From CAZPXZ01 sp965221505 (GTDB taxonomy: Bacteria > Pseudomonadota > Alphaproteobacteria > Rhodobacterales > CAZPXZ01), in the NCBI GenBank assembly GCA_965221505.1, contig CBDCSI010000001.1, positions 2,666,001 through 2,730,000 on the forward strand: a stretch of DNA of 64,000 nt, given 5' to 3'. The notes beneath the pieces were generated by a model. It was not told the DNA's origin. It saw only the letters and a program-made list of their open reading frames with translations, and searched no databases. The stretch's first letter is position 1; every line of letters starts with the position of its first letter. Positions 25,752 to 34,823 of the stretch are shown one piece after another. Made by a program: the position numbers and the translations under genes.

Positions 25752-26672
25752 TTATCGGTCCATTTCCCGAACCACCCGAAATCCGATCAGGAAATTTCGG
25801 ATTCCGACGTCCCACGCGTCGCGATACGCCGTGCGAAGCCTGTGCGGGGGGTGACCCCATGAGCCGCCCCGAACGGCGCGCATCGAGCAGTTCCCGCTCT
25901 GCCGGGCGCTTCCGTCGGAGGGAGCTCCGGCATGGTTTTCGTTCCAGCAATCCTCGGTCCACTCCATTGCGTTTCCGAGCGTGTCGTGCAATCCGAATCC
26001 GTTCGGACGGTAGCTCCCGGCCGGGGAGGTCTTCGCGTGACCGTCGTCGCAGAAGACGCCGTAGCCCAGATTCGGTCGATCCGCCCCGTTGGCGTAGCCG
26101 CACTGCCCGTCCTCGCCGTCGCCCCAATGGCGCCATGTCGTCGACCCCGCCCCTGCCGCATACTCCCATTCCGATTCGCTCGGCAACCGGTACGGCTTCC
26201 CCGTCTTTCCGGAGAGCCAAGAAACGTAGGCCTGCGCCTCCTCCCAACTCACGCACACGACCGGATGCGCGCCCGTTTGCGCGTAGCCCGGATTGCGCCA
26301 GCTGCGACCGGGGCGCTCTTCGTAGTCCCCGTTCTCCGTGGTCCAGCACGGCCCCCCGCCCGAACGGCCCGAGTCGGTCACGAACCGCTCGTATTCGGCG
26401 ACGGTGACTTCATGCGTCCCGACCGCCAGCGGCCCGGGAACGGACACGCGAACTACCGGGCCCTCGCGGTCCAGTCGTTCCGGGTCGTTTGCGGGCGAGC
26501 CCATCAGGAATTCGCCTGCCGGCACGATCGCCATCTCCGGACAGTCCGGGCAATCCCGAAACGATCCGCCCGGAACGCTCGACGAGCCGATATCGGACGC
26601 AAGGGATCCCGGCCCCGACAGGAGACAGACGAAGCCCACAGTCCTTGCCAGGATTGAAGCGAACCGTGCCAC
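25752..26672 (-). CDS. Exported FGE-sulfatase/SUMF1-domain protein, paralog D
   Basis: 306 residues. A Sec signal at residues 5-25 (SILARTVGFVCLLSGPGSLAS) precedes GSFRDCPDCPEMAIVPAGEF-LMGSPANDP. The core AHPVVCVSWEEAQAYVSWLSG, YRLPSESEWEYAAGAG and GFGLHDTLGNAMEWTEDC is complete. The end is RAVRGGSWGHPPHRLRTAYR, then a run without the usual PD, then LIGFRVVR. No Cys pair in the catalytic position. GTG 26672 is chosen: GGGAGGG lies seven bases upstream and the signal peptide starts there. It is the upstream member of the four-gene minus-strand array, the opposite end from paralog A. Confidence 0.82.
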   Translation of the reverse strand: MARFASILARTVGFVCLLSGPGSLASDIGSSSVPGGSFRDCPDCPEMAIVPAGEFLMGSPANDPERLDREGPVVRVSVPGPLAVGTHEVTVAEYERFVTDSGRSGGGPCWTTENGDYEERPGRSWRNPGYAQTGAHPVVCVSWEEAQAYVSWLSGKTGKPYRLPSESEWEYAAGAGSTTWRHWGDGEDGQCGYANGADRPNLGYGVFCDDGHAKTSPAGSYRPNGFGLHDTLGNAMEWTEDCWNENHAGAPSDGSARQSGNCSMRAVRGGSWGHPPHRLRTAYRDAWDVGIRNFLIGFRVVREMDR

Positions 26673-26797
26673 TCGGGCGCCCTCCCGCCGGTTTCGATCA
26701 CAGACGTTCGGACTGCCCGCGCGCGCGTCGCCGAACGGTCGACGAACGGATTCCGGCGACGGCGACCGCTCGCGCGAGCGCAACGCCCCGAAGCTCC

Positions 26798-27691
26798 CTA
26801 CCCCCGCCCCGCCGGCCCCACGCCCGGCTCGGGCGACACGGGCGAGGTCGAGGGAGAGACCGGAGCGACGTCGCGCGGGAACGCCTCGCCCGCCCCCTCT
26901 CGCCAGGGATGGAAGCGGCCCGCCGGCGAGAGCGTGAAAATTTCCACGCCGGCCTCCGTGACCCCGACGGTGTGTTCGCATTGTGCGGAGAGCGAACGGT
27001 CGCGCGTGACCGCCGTCCAGCCGTCGGGCAGAACCTTGGTCTCCGGGCGCCCGAAATTGATCATCGGCTCCACGGTGAAGATCATCCCCGGCCGCAACTC
27101 CTCTCCCGTGCGCCGCACTCCGTAATGCAGGACGCTCGGCGCGTCGTGGAACACCCGGCCGATCCCGTGGCCGCAAAATTCCCGCACCACGGAGCATCGG
27201 GCAGCCCGCGCGCATGCCTGGATCGCGGCGCCGACGTCGCCGAGTCTCGCTTCCGGTCGAATCTCGCGGATCCCCGCCGCCAGCGCCTCGTAGACGGTGT
27301 CGATCAGCCGCATGGCGGCCGGTTTGACGGGCGGCACCGCATACATCCGCGAAGTGTCGCCGTACCAGCCGTCGAGGATCACCGTGACGTCGATATTGAG
27401 GATGTCCCCGGGGCGAAGCCGCTTCTTGCCGGGAATTCCGTGGCATACGACATGGTTGACCGAGATGCAGGTCGCTTTCGGGAAGCCGCGATAGCCGAGC
27501 GGCGCGGGCGTGGCTCCGTTCGCCCGGATGAACGCCTCGCAGAACCGGTCGAGATCCTCGGTCTGCACGCCCGCAAGAACCTCCGGGCCGACCGCGTCCA
27601 GGCATTCCGCCGCCAGCCGCCCGGCACGCCGCATGGCGGCAAATCCGGACGCGTCGTGAACGGCGATTCGCTCCGGCCCGGGCTTCAGCAT
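26798..27691 (-). CDS. map: Type I methionine aminopeptidase
   Basis: A 297-residue cytosolic metallopeptidase that removes initiator Met. Metal ligands are visible in LNIDVTVILDGWYGDTSRMY (two Asp), FCGHGIGRVFHDAP (His), FTVEPMINFG (Glu) and QCEHTVGVTEAG (Glu region). The substrate His is in SVNHVVCHGIP. A Pro/Ser-rich tail of about 35 residues follows the catalytic domain. ATG 27691 overlaps the last 7 bases of sfsA, so the two are coupled. Confidence 0.92.
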   Translation of the reverse strand: MLKPGPERIAVHDASGFAAMRRAGRLAAECLDAVGPEVLAGVQTEDLDRFCEAFIRANGATPAPLGYRGFPKATCISVNHVVCHGIPGKKRLRPGDILNIDVTVILDGWYGDTSRMYAVPPVKPAAMRLIDTVYEALAAGIREIRPEARLGDVGAAIQACARAARCSVVREFCGHGIGRVFHDAPSVLHYGVRRTGEELRPGMIFTVEPMINFGRPETKVLPDGWTAVTRDRSLSAQCEHTVGVTEAGVEIFTLSPAGRFHPWREGAGEAFPRDVAPVSPSTSPVSPEPGVGPAGRG

Positions 27692-28440
27692 CGAATCTGC
27701 TCCGACTGCGCCTCGACGACGCCGGGTCCGTCCAGCGACACCCCGTCCGGGCCGACGCGGCAAGTGCGGCAACGCATCTCCACGCCGGCCCCGGCCGCGC
27801 TCGCCGCCGCAGCGGCATACCCCGGATCGATGTCCCCGGCCAGGACCAGGCGCCTGCAATCCTCGCGCTGCACAACGTATAGCACGGCGGCGCGCGCGCC
27901 GGCGCCGACCTTCCCCGACAATTCGCCGAGATGCCGCGCTCCCCGTTTCGTGCGCGCATCCGGAAACTCCGCAAGCCCGGGCGTTCGGCTCAACGTCACG
28001 CTCTTCACCTCGAGATAGAGATCCGGACGCCCGGGATGCGTCAGGAGAAAGTCAACCCGGCTCCGTTCGCCGTAGTTCCGTTCGCGCTCGATCTTCGAAT
28101 AGCCGCCGAACTCCGGCAGCGCTCCCGCATCCAGCGCGGCGCCGACCAGACGGTTGGGGACGCCCGTGTCGACGCCCACCATGGCGCCGGACGGCGTCTC
28201 GACCAGCTTCCAGGACCAGGCCAGCTTCCGGCGCGGATCCGGGCGGTGTTCGAGCCACACCCCGAGTCCGGGATCGGCGAGGCCGGTCATGGCGCCCGGA
28301 TTGGCTACGTGGGCGGTCACCCGTTCGCCTCCGTCCAGTTCGACGTCGGCCAGAAACCGCTTGTAGCGCCGGAGTAAGGTGCCGCGCACCCATCCGGTGC
28401 GGACGTTCGACCCGTTCGTTCGCAACGATACCCCCGTCAT
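27685..28440 (-). CDS. sfsA: SfsA-family DNA-binding protein/nuclease
   Basis: 251 residues, matching the sugar-fermentation-stimulation protein family. The family start is RGTLLRRYKRFLADVELDGGERVTAHVANPGAM, an OB-fold half. The nuclease-like half shows YGERSRVDFLL and DLYLEVKSVTLS (the D-ExK metal site), then PDARTKRGARHLGEL. Its role in carbon regulation or DNA processing is unsettled in the literature I recall. The annotated ATG has a GGAGG only one base away, so a start slightly downstream is possible, such as the GTG of VRTGW. Upstream partner of map. Confidence 0.88.
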   Translation of the reverse strand: MTGVSLRTNGSNVRTGWVRGTLLRRYKRFLADVELDGGERVTAHVANPGAMTGLADPGLGVWLEHRPDPRRKLAWSWKLVETPSGAMVGVDTGVPNRLVGAALDAGALPEFGGYSKIERERNYGERSRVDFLLTHPGRPDLYLEVKSVTLSRTPGLAEFPDARTKRGARHLGELSGKVGAGARAAVLYVVQREDCRRLVLAGDIDPGYAAAAASAAGAGVEMRCRTCRVGPDGVSLDGPGVVEAQSEQIRC

Positions 28441-29000
28441 GCCTCCGTCACGCGCATGCGACCTCCCGCAGCGCCGGGCCGCGGTCCGCTCGCGTCGCTC
28501 CGTCCGGATCGCCGCCGCGGATTTCGGGAACGACGCCGCAGCGTTCCGGCGCCGACGACGCACGGATGCGAGACGCATGCGACAGCGTACATAGCCGAAT
28601 CGGCCTGCCGCATCACCGGGCGTTCGCAGATGCGGCGACAGGACGCAGGCGAGCGCCGCGACCGCCTGCAACCCCGCTTCCGACCCGGAACGGGACGCCG
28701 TGCGGGAGATTCGGGACCGGCCGGTCCGGCGACCTGGCGGTTGCCTGTCGCAGGGCATGTCCCTACCATTTTGCGCAGGAATCCGTCCCCGGAGGGCGTG
28801 CCCCTGAGGCAACGACCCGACTCCGCACCGGAGTGGGCGACGCAATTCCGTCCGTAGACGAGCCGCACACCGCGAGATTGAACCGTGACGTACTCGTGCC
28901 TCGCACGTCCCGCACAGCGGCTCTGTCTCCTGCACGGCGTACCCCGACGTTCGGGAACTCTGCGTCGACGCCGTTCCACAATACAATTCGGGAGGATCCG
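28441..29000. other. Intergenic, promoter region of the phoX-like gene
   Basis: A 560-base divergent region between sfsA (-) and the DUF839 gene (+). No gene is supported. Just before 29001 lie a GGGAGGATCCG ribosome site and an AT-richer patch (ccacaatacaattcgg). A perfect 14-base palindrome (ggaccggccggtcc, 28714-28727) is present, but I have no evidence that it is an operator. Confidence 0.45.
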
Positions 29001-30560
29001 ATGAAGAAACCCCTCTTCGCCCTTTGCGCCGCAGTGGCGCTCGCGCCGCTCGCGGCGGGGGCCGATACGCTTACCCGCGTGGCCACCGTTCCCCTGAAGG
29101 CCGAGATCACCGGCCTCTTCGAGCAGGACGGCGACCTGTTCATGAACGTACAGCACCCCAACCCGGACATCCCCTCCGTCTACGCCAAGGCGACGGTCGG
29201 CGTTATCTCGGACGTGGACTGGAACGCACCGGAAATCGATCCGGCGTCCGGCGACGCGGAAAAGATCGACGTGCGCTCGACGCTGGGCGAGTACCAAGTG
29301 CTGCTGCAGGAAGGCGACTACGGAATCGTCGGCGTGATCCGCTCCATCGCCGGCGAGGAACTGCTCGTGTCCAACGATCCCGACTTCAACGGCTTCGTTC
29401 CGTCGGGCGAGAACGAAGGCTATCTCTTCACCAACTGGGAGAACCGCCCCGGCGCCATGTCGAGGGCGAAGTTGACCCGCGCCGCGGACGGCACGTGGAG
29501 CGTGGTCGAAGACGAAGTCTCGATGGTTGACTTCTCTTCCGTGAACGGCACCTGGGTGAATTGCTTCGGCACCGTGTCCCCGTGGGGCACTCCGCTCACG
29601 TCCGAGGAACTGTATTTCGACGACTCCGCCGAATGGAACAACCCGGAGTACAAGTACATCGAGGACAACCAGATGCTCGCCAGGTATCTCGGCCGGTATC
29701 CGAACCCCTACGACTACGGCTACATCGTCGAGATTACCGATCCGACCGGATCGTCGACGCCGGTGAAGCACTTCACGCTCGGCCGTTACTCGCACGAGAA
29801 CGCGGTGGTCATGCCGGACGAGCGGACGGTTTACCTCTCCGACGACGGAACCGCCGTCGTGTTCTTCAAGTTCGTGGCCGAGAACGCCGGCGACCTGTCG
29901 TCGGGTACCCTGTACGCCGCCAGGGCCACACAGGACGGCGCACCGGGCGCAGCCGCGGCCGACACCGCCTTCGACATCGAGTGGATCGAGCTCGGGACCG
30001 CCTCGAACGACGAAATCGCCGGCTGGATCCGGGAATACGACGGCGTCGGCCTCGACGACCACGTCCCGGGCGAGAACGACTACATTTCCGACGCGGAGGT
30101 GGAGGCCTGGGCGCGGGGCGAAGCCGCCGACGACCGGGTCGCCTTCCTGGAGAGCCGCAAGGCCGCCGTCGCCAAGGGCGCGTCCGGCGAATTCAACAAG
30201 ATGGAAGGCGTGAACGTCAACGTCGCCGGCGCCGCCGACGGCTCGGTTCCGTTCCTGTACATGGCCATGTCGGACGTCTCGAAGGCCATGTCGGACGGCG
30301 AGGGCCACATCGACGTGGCCGAGAACAAGTGCGGCGTGGTGTACGAGATGCGCCTCGACGAGAACTTCGACGTCGCGCGGATGGTTCCGGCGGTCTCGGG
30401 CTACGGATACGACAAGGACAACGCGCCGAACGCGTGCCCGCTGGATTCCGTGTCCAATCCGGACAACCTGGTCGTCCGGCGCGACGGCTCGGTGGTGATC
30501 GGCGAGGACACCGGCTACCACGAGAACAACGCGCTCTGGATCTGGCGCAAGGCGTCCTGA
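29001..30560 (+). CDS. PhoX-like (DUF839) secreted phosphatase-family protein
   Basis: 519 residues with a short Sec signal (MKKPLFALCAAVALAPLAAGA). PhoX proteins usually carry a Tat signal, so this is a departure. The body is an acidic beta-propeller-like sequence. Typical DUF839 elements are YLFTNWENRPGAMSRAKL, CFGTVSPWGTPLTSEELYFD (the conserved Cys-x-G-T-V-P-W-G-T loop), LGRYSHENAVV and C-terminal SNPDNLVVRRDGSVVIGEDTG. The likely role is a Ca/Fe-dependent periplasmic phosphomonoesterase, but DUF839 also includes proteins of unknown activity. The strong ribosome site GGGAGG fixes ATG 29001. A stable hairpin follows the stop. It lies upstream of the imelysin operon as a separate unit. Confidence 0.85.
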   Translation: MKKPLFALCAAVALAPLAAGADTLTRVATVPLKAEITGLFEQDGDLFMNVQHPNPDIPSVYAKATVGVISDVDWNAPEIDPASGDAEKIDVRSTLGEYQVLLQEGDYGIVGVIRSIAGEELLVSNDPDFNGFVPSGENEGYLFTNWENRPGAMSRAKLTRAADGTWSVVEDEVSMVDFSSVNGTWVNCFGTVSPWGTPLTSEELYFDDSAEWNNPEYKYIEDNQMLARYLGRYPNPYDYGYIVEITDPTGSSTPVKHFTLGRYSHENAVVMPDERTVYLSDDGTAVVFFKFVAENAGDLSSGTLYAARATQDGAPGAAAADTAFDIEWIELGTASNDEIAGWIREYDGVGLDDHVPGENDYISDAEVEAWARGEAADDRVAFLESRKAAVAKGASGEFNKMEGVNVNVAGAADGSVPFLYMAMSDVSKAMSDGEGHIDVAENKCGVVYEMRLDENFDVARMVPAVSGYGYDKDNAPNACPLDSVSNPDNLVVRRDGSVVIGEDTGYHENNALWIWRKAS

Positions 30561-30575
30561 CGGAGTCTCGTCTGC

Positions 30576-30610
30576 GGGCGGGGGAGCCGGCTCGACCGGC
30601 TTCCCCGCCC
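30576..30610 (+). terminator. Strong hairpin after the phoX-like gene
   Basis: A 15-base-pair stem with one G-T wobble and a 5-base loop (ctcga) begins 16 bases after the stop codon. Its arms are gggcgggggagccgg and ccggcttccccgccc. It lacks a clear T run, so it may be a Rho-independent terminator of the GC-only kind or an mRNA-stabilising structure. Confidence 0.6.
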
Positions 30611-30820
30611 CGCTTCGGTACTGCCGCGCTGCGGCAATTCTCCGATCCTTCCCGTCGTCGCGGCGGGCGGCGCCTCGATCCGGGCGCGGCGCGAACGCGT
30701 GTCGAGGCAGCGGCCCCGACCACGAAATCGCCGGCTCCGGCGCCGACAGCGGCGCGACGACGCCCGTGCCGAGTTGAACGAGCGTTGCCGGATCGCGCGA
30801 GGCTGAACGAGGAGCCGATC

Positions 30821-32176
30821 ATGAGCGCGAATCGACCGACACCCGCGCGGGCCGAAGCGGTTTCGGGAGCGAAGCGGGCGCGGCTCGCCGCAAGTCTGCC
30901 GTCCCGCGCGCTCGGACTGGCCAGCCGAATTCTTCGGGCGTCCCTCTTCGCAGGCCTATCCTTCGCCGCAATTCCGGCCGATGCGGCCGCGCCGCAGGAG
31001 GCGATGGAGACCTACGCCGACATCGCATTGGCGGCCTACGAGGATTCCCGCATCCTTGCGCAGTCGCTGAACGAGGCCGTCGACCGGCTCGCGGCCGAGC
31101 CGTCCGAACGAAACCTGCAAGCCGCGCGGCAGGCGTGGCTGCGGGCCCGGGTTCCCTACGTGCAGACGGAGACCCTGCGCTTCGGAAACCCGCTGGTCGA
31201 CGACTGGGAGGGCAAGGTCAACGCCTGGCCGCTCGACGAGGGCCTGATCGATTACGTCGAGGGCGGGCTCGGCGAGAACGAGGAGAACCCGCATTCGACG
31301 GCCAACGTAATCGCCAATCCCGAACTCGCGTTTTCGGGGCGCAGGATCGACGCGTCCCGCATCACGCCGGCGCTGCTCGCGGAGCTGCACGAAATCGAGG
31401 GACTGGAGGCCAACGTCGCGCGCGGATACCACGCCGTCGAGTTCCTGCTCTGGGGCCAGGATCTCAACGGAACCGGACCGGGCGCCGGCGAGCGGCCCGC
31501 GACCGACTTCGACGCGGACCGGTGCACCGGCGGCAATTGCGACCGCCGCGTCGCCTATCTGCGAGCGGCGGCGGAACTCCTGCTCGCCGATCTCGACGAC
31601 GCGGTCGCGATGTGGTCCCGGGGCGGCGCCGCTCGGGAGGCGGTGCTGGGCGATCCGGAGACCGGCGTCACCATGGCCTTCACCGGCATGGGCGCGTTTT
31701 CCTACGGCGAGCTGGCGGGAGAGCGGATGAAGCTGGGCCTTCTCCTCCACGACCCGGAGGAGGAGCACGACTGCTTTTCCGACAACACCCACAACAGCCA
31801 CTATTACGGCGCGCTGGGCGTCCGAAACTTCTACGCCGGACGCTACGTGCGAATCGACGGCAATACGGTGTCGGGGCCGTCGCTTCACGACTACGTCCGG
31901 AGCCGGAGCCCCGACACGGCGGCCGAGTTGCGGGCCGCGCTGGACCGGACCATGACGGAAGCCGGCGCGCTCAAGGCCGTGGCGGAGTCCGGCATGGCCT
32001 ACGACCGGATGCTCGCGCCCGGCAACGCGGCGGGCGAGGCGGTCATCCGGCGCGTGATCGACTCGCTGGTGGCGCAGACGCGCGTTATCGCGCGCGCCAT
32101 GGACGAGTCCGGGCTGCAGCGACAGTCGTTCGAGGGGGCGGACAGTCCCGGTTCCGCCGACCCCGTATTCGAATAG
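30821..32176 (+). CDS. Imelysin (peptidase M75) family iron-regulated protein
   Basis: 451 residues. The hydrophobic export signal is LASRILRASLFAGLSFAAIPADA (about residues 33-55), preceded by a long basic N-region. The imelysin domain follows: YADIALAAYEDSRILAQSLNEAVDRL, AWLRARVPYVQTETLRFGNPLVDDWEGKVNAWPLD, GYHAVEFLLWGQD (the conserved GxHxxE motif) and CFSDNTHNSHYYGALGVRNFY. IrpA/ICMP-like proteins sit in the periplasm or outer membrane and are linked to iron uptake, with no proven peptidase activity. First of four genes in a conserved operon; a GAGGAG ribosome site precedes ATG 30821. Confidence 0.88.
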   Translation: MSANRPTPARAEAVSGAKRARLAASLPSRALGLASRILRASLFAGLSFAAIPADAAAPQEAMETYADIALAAYEDSRILAQSLNEAVDRLAAEPSERNLQAARQAWLRARVPYVQTETLRFGNPLVDDWEGKVNAWPLDEGLIDYVEGGLGENEENPHSTANVIANPELAFSGRRIDASRITPALLAELHEIEGLEANVARGYHAVEFLLWGQDLNGTGPGAGERPATDFDADRCTGGNCDRRVAYLRAAAELLLADLDDAVAMWSRGGAAREAVLGDPETGVTMAFTGMGAFSYGELAGERMKLGLLLHDPEEEHDCFSDNTHNSHYYGALGVRNFYAGRYVRIDGNTVSGPSLHDYVRSRSPDTAAELRAALDRTMTEAGALKAVAESGMAYDRMLAPGNAAGEAVIRRVIDSLVAQTRVIARAMDESGLQRQSFEGADSPGSADPVFE

Positions 32177-32187
32177 GCGCGATCCCG

Positions 32188-33717
32188 ATGCGCCTGACTT
32201 CGCTCGTCCCGCTGTTCGTCGCCGCGGCGCTGGGCGGCGGACCGGCCGGGGCCGGCGACCGGACGGGCTGGGGAGAGCCGCATCTGCCGATCGTCCCGCG
32301 GACCGCGGACGAGGCGGAGCGCGTCGCGGCGATAACCGCCCGGGGCGGAGAGCCGGGGCAGGCGGAGAAGTTCGAAACCCGGCCGGCCGGAGCCGCGACC
32401 CATTTCGGCCTGATCAACCGGGACGCCTTCTCGCTGCCGTCGGCCAATCTCCGCCTCGACCGGGCGCTGGAGTTCAGGGTCGGCAACGGCTTCTTCCGCA
32501 AGTCCTGGGTCGCCGCCCCGGCCTCCACCAGGGCGTCGGACGGGCTCGGCCCCCTGTTCAACGCCCGCGCCTGCCAGCATTGCCATCGCAAGGACGGGCG
32601 CGGCCACCCGCCCGAAAGCCCGGACGACGACGCGATTTCGATGGTCTTCAAGCTCTCCCTGCCCGGAAGGCCGGATCCGGGCGAACGAGCCGCGACGACG
32701 CCGGGCGCAAGCCGGCCCGAGCCTGCCTACGGGAGCCAGCTGCAGGACCTATCGCTTCCCGGGATCCCGGCCGAGGGACGGCTTCGCGTTCGAACCCGGC
32801 CGATTCCGGTCCTCCTCGAGGGCGGGACGGAGCACGCGTTGCAAATGCCGGTCTATTCGATCGAGTCCCCCGCCTACGGACCCCTGCATCCGCAAACGGT
32901 CGTCAGCCCGAGGGTCGCGCCGCAGATGATCGGCCTCGGCCTCCTCGAAGCGGTTCCCGAGCGGGACGTTCTCGCGCTGGCGGATCCGGACGACCGGGAC
33001 GGAGACGGGATCTCGGGACGCCCCAACCGGGTGTGGAGCCGGCTCCACGGCCAGTGGATGCTCGGACGCTTCGGGCACAAGGCGGGTTCGGCAACCCTCC
33101 GGGAGCAGTCCGCGAACGCCTTCCTCGTCGACATGGGCCTTTCGACCTCGCTCCACCCCGCCGGCTCCGGCGAGTGCACCCCCGCGCAGGAGGCGTGCCT
33201 CCGGGCGCCGGACGGAGCCGGCGCCGACGGTCTCGAAGTGTCGGACGAGGCGCTCGATCTGGTCGAGTTCTACGCCCGGAACCTCGCCGTGCCTGCGCGA
33301 CGCAATGCGGACGACCCGGCCGTTCTCCGGGGCAAGGCGTTGTTCCGAGAAGCCGGCTGCGCCGCCTGCCACACGCCGAAATTCGTCACCCATCGGCTGA
33401 CGGACCGGCCGGAACAGAGCTTTCAGTTGATCTGGCCCTATACCGATCTCCTCTTGCACGACATGGGACCGGACCTCGCCGACGGCGCGACCGAATGGGA
33501 CGCCGGGGAACGGGAATGGCGGACGCCGCCCCTCTGGGGCATCGGACTTACGGCTACGGTCAGCGGTCATACCCGCTTCCTGCATGACGGACGGGCCCGG
33601 TCGCTGCTCGAAGCCGTTCTCTGGCACGGCGGAGAGGGGGAGGCGTCCCGGGAGGCGGTCGTGCGGATGCCGGAGCGCGACCGTTCCGACTTGCTGCGCT
33701 TTCTCGAGTCGCTCTGA
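32188..33717 (+). CDS. Di-heme c-type oxidoreductase (DUF1111, 'thiol oxidoreductase')
   Basis: 509 residues with a Sec signal (LTSLVPLFVAAALGGGPAGA). Two heme-c attachment sites are visible: CQHCH in FNARACQHCHRKDGRGH (about residue 132) and CAACH in FREAGCAACHTPKF (about residue 390). PVYSIESPAYGPLHPQTVVSPRVAPQMIGLGLLEAVPE and DGDGISGRPNRVW are the family hallmarks, and GHTRFLHDGRARSLLEAVLWHGGE gives the C-terminal heme ligand region. A periplasmic electron-transfer or peroxidase-like protein, probably helping iron redox change. Starts 12 bases after the imelysin and ends in a TGATG overlap with the next gene. Confidence 0.9.
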   Translation: MRLTSLVPLFVAAALGGGPAGAGDRTGWGEPHLPIVPRTADEAERVAAITARGGEPGQAEKFETRPAGAATHFGLINRDAFSLPSANLRLDRALEFRVGNGFFRKSWVAAPASTRASDGLGPLFNARACQHCHRKDGRGHPPESPDDDAISMVFKLSLPGRPDPGERAATTPGASRPEPAYGSQLQDLSLPGIPAEGRLRVRTRPIPVLLEGGTEHALQMPVYSIESPAYGPLHPQTVVSPRVAPQMIGLGLLEAVPERDVLALADPDDRDGDGISGRPNRVWSRLHGQWMLGRFGHKAGSATLREQSANAFLVDMGLSTSLHPAGSGECTPAQEACLRAPDGAGADGLEVSDEALDLVEFYARNLAVPARRNADDPAVLRGKALFREAGCAACHTPKFVTHRLTDRPEQSFQLIWPYTDLLLHDMGPDLADGATEWDAGEREWRTPPLWGIGLTATVSGHTRFLHDGRARSLLEAVLWHGGEGEASREAVVRMPERDRSDLLRFLESL

Positions 33718-34823
33718 TGCCGCTTCGCGCCGCCCGACGCTCGACCCCGATCCTCGTTGCGGCGATTCTCTTCGCGGTCGTCGTCGCCGAAGCGCAGGTG
33801 CCGGCCGACAGCGACGCGGGCTACAGCCCGGAACTCGGCCTTCCCTATGCGGCGCCCGGTCGCGGCCAGGTCGATCACGCGGCGATCCGCCGTCGGTCGC
33901 TGGCGGTTCTGGAGCGTCAGTTCGACGAGTTCCGGCATGCGACCGCGGCGCAGTCCGCAACGGTGGCGGCCTGGTGCGCCGAGAGCGCGCCTCGCGCCGA
34001 CGCGGAGGACGCCTTTCGCGCCGCCTACCTCGCCTGGGCGCCGCTCGACAACTACCAGTTCGGCCCGGTAGAGAAGCGCGGGGCGGCGCTCGCGGTCGGC
34101 TTCTGGCCGGATCCCAAGGGGTTTGTACGGCGCGGCCTCCGGGCGCTGATCGCCGAGCCCGAGCCGAGGCGGCGAGACCCGTCGGTCGTGGCCGCGCATT
34201 CCGCGGCCGTGCAGGGATTTCCGGCCCTCGAGCGGCTGCTCTACGGGGAGACGTCGGATTGTCCGGCCATGATCGGCATCTCGGCCCATCTCGCGGAGAC
34301 CGCGGAATTGCTGCACGAGGACTGGTTCGGCCCCGCCGGCTGGGCCGACCTCGCACGTTCGGCCGGGCCCGCCAACCCGGTCTACCGGACCCCGGACGAG
34401 TTCACCAAGGAACTCTACACCGCGGTCAATTCCGGCCTGCAGCGGATCGTAGACGCCCGCCTCCGGCGGCCGCTCGGAACCCCCGAACGCCCCCGGCCGC
34501 GGCAGACCGAAGCCTGGCGATCCGGACTCTCGCTCGACCTGATCCGCGCCCGGCTCGACGGCCTCGCCGAGTTGATTCGCTCCGGCTTCGCCGGAGACCT
34601 GTTCGAGCCGAAGCGTAGCTGGGTGCTGCGCGTGTTCCGGCAGCTGGACCGACGCGTCGCCGGGCTGGAGCAGCCGCTGCACGTCGCGGTGTCGGACCCC
34701 GACGGGCGATCGCGGGTCGAGACCCTCCGCAACCGCGTACGCTACCTGATGCGACAGCTGGCGGAAGACATCGGCCCCGGTCTCGGCGTCGACACCGGCT
34801 TCAGCTCCGCCGACGGCGACTGA
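33717..34823 (+). CDS. Second imelysin-family protein
   Basis: 368 residues. An N-terminal hydrophobic signal (STPILVAAILFAVVVAEA, residues 9-26) is followed by an imelysin domain with AYLAWAPLDNYQFGPVEKRG and VQGFPALERLLYGE. The latter is a variant of the GxHxxE motif in which His is replaced by Pro-Ala, as in the second imelysin of such operons. EFTKELYTAVNSGLQRI and the LRNRVRYLMRQL tail are typical. Likely periplasmic and acting with the first imelysin in iron handling. TGATG overlaps at both ends show tight coupling. Confidence 0.85.
   Translation: MPLRAARRSTPILVAAILFAVVVAEAQVPADSDAGYSPELGLPYAAPGRGQVDHAAIRRRSLAVLERQFDEFRHATAAQSATVAAWCAESAPRADAEDAFRAAYLAWAPLDNYQFGPVEKRGAALAVGFWPDPKGFVRRGLRALIAEPEPRRRDPSVVAAHSAAVQGFPALERLLYGETSDCPAMIGISAHLAETAELLHEDWFGPAGWADLARSAGPANPVYRTPDEFTKELYTAVNSGLQRIVDARLRRPLGTPERPRPRQTEAWRSGLSLDLIRARLDGLAELIRSGFAGDLFEPKRSWVLRVFRQLDRRVAGLEQPLHVAVSDPDGRSRVETLRNRVRYLMRQLAEDIGPGLGVDTGFSSADGD

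Noticed and set aside
22162..26672. True formylglycine-generating enzymes activating sulfatases
   Set aside because: The conserved C-terminal Cys pair is missing in all copies, they carry export signals, and no sulfatase gene is nearby.
28714..28727. Perfect palindrome ggaccggccggtcc upstream of the phoX-like gene as a possible operator
   Set aside because: Such GC palindromes are frequent by chance in this composition, it is almost 290 bases from the start codon, and it has no second copy nearby.
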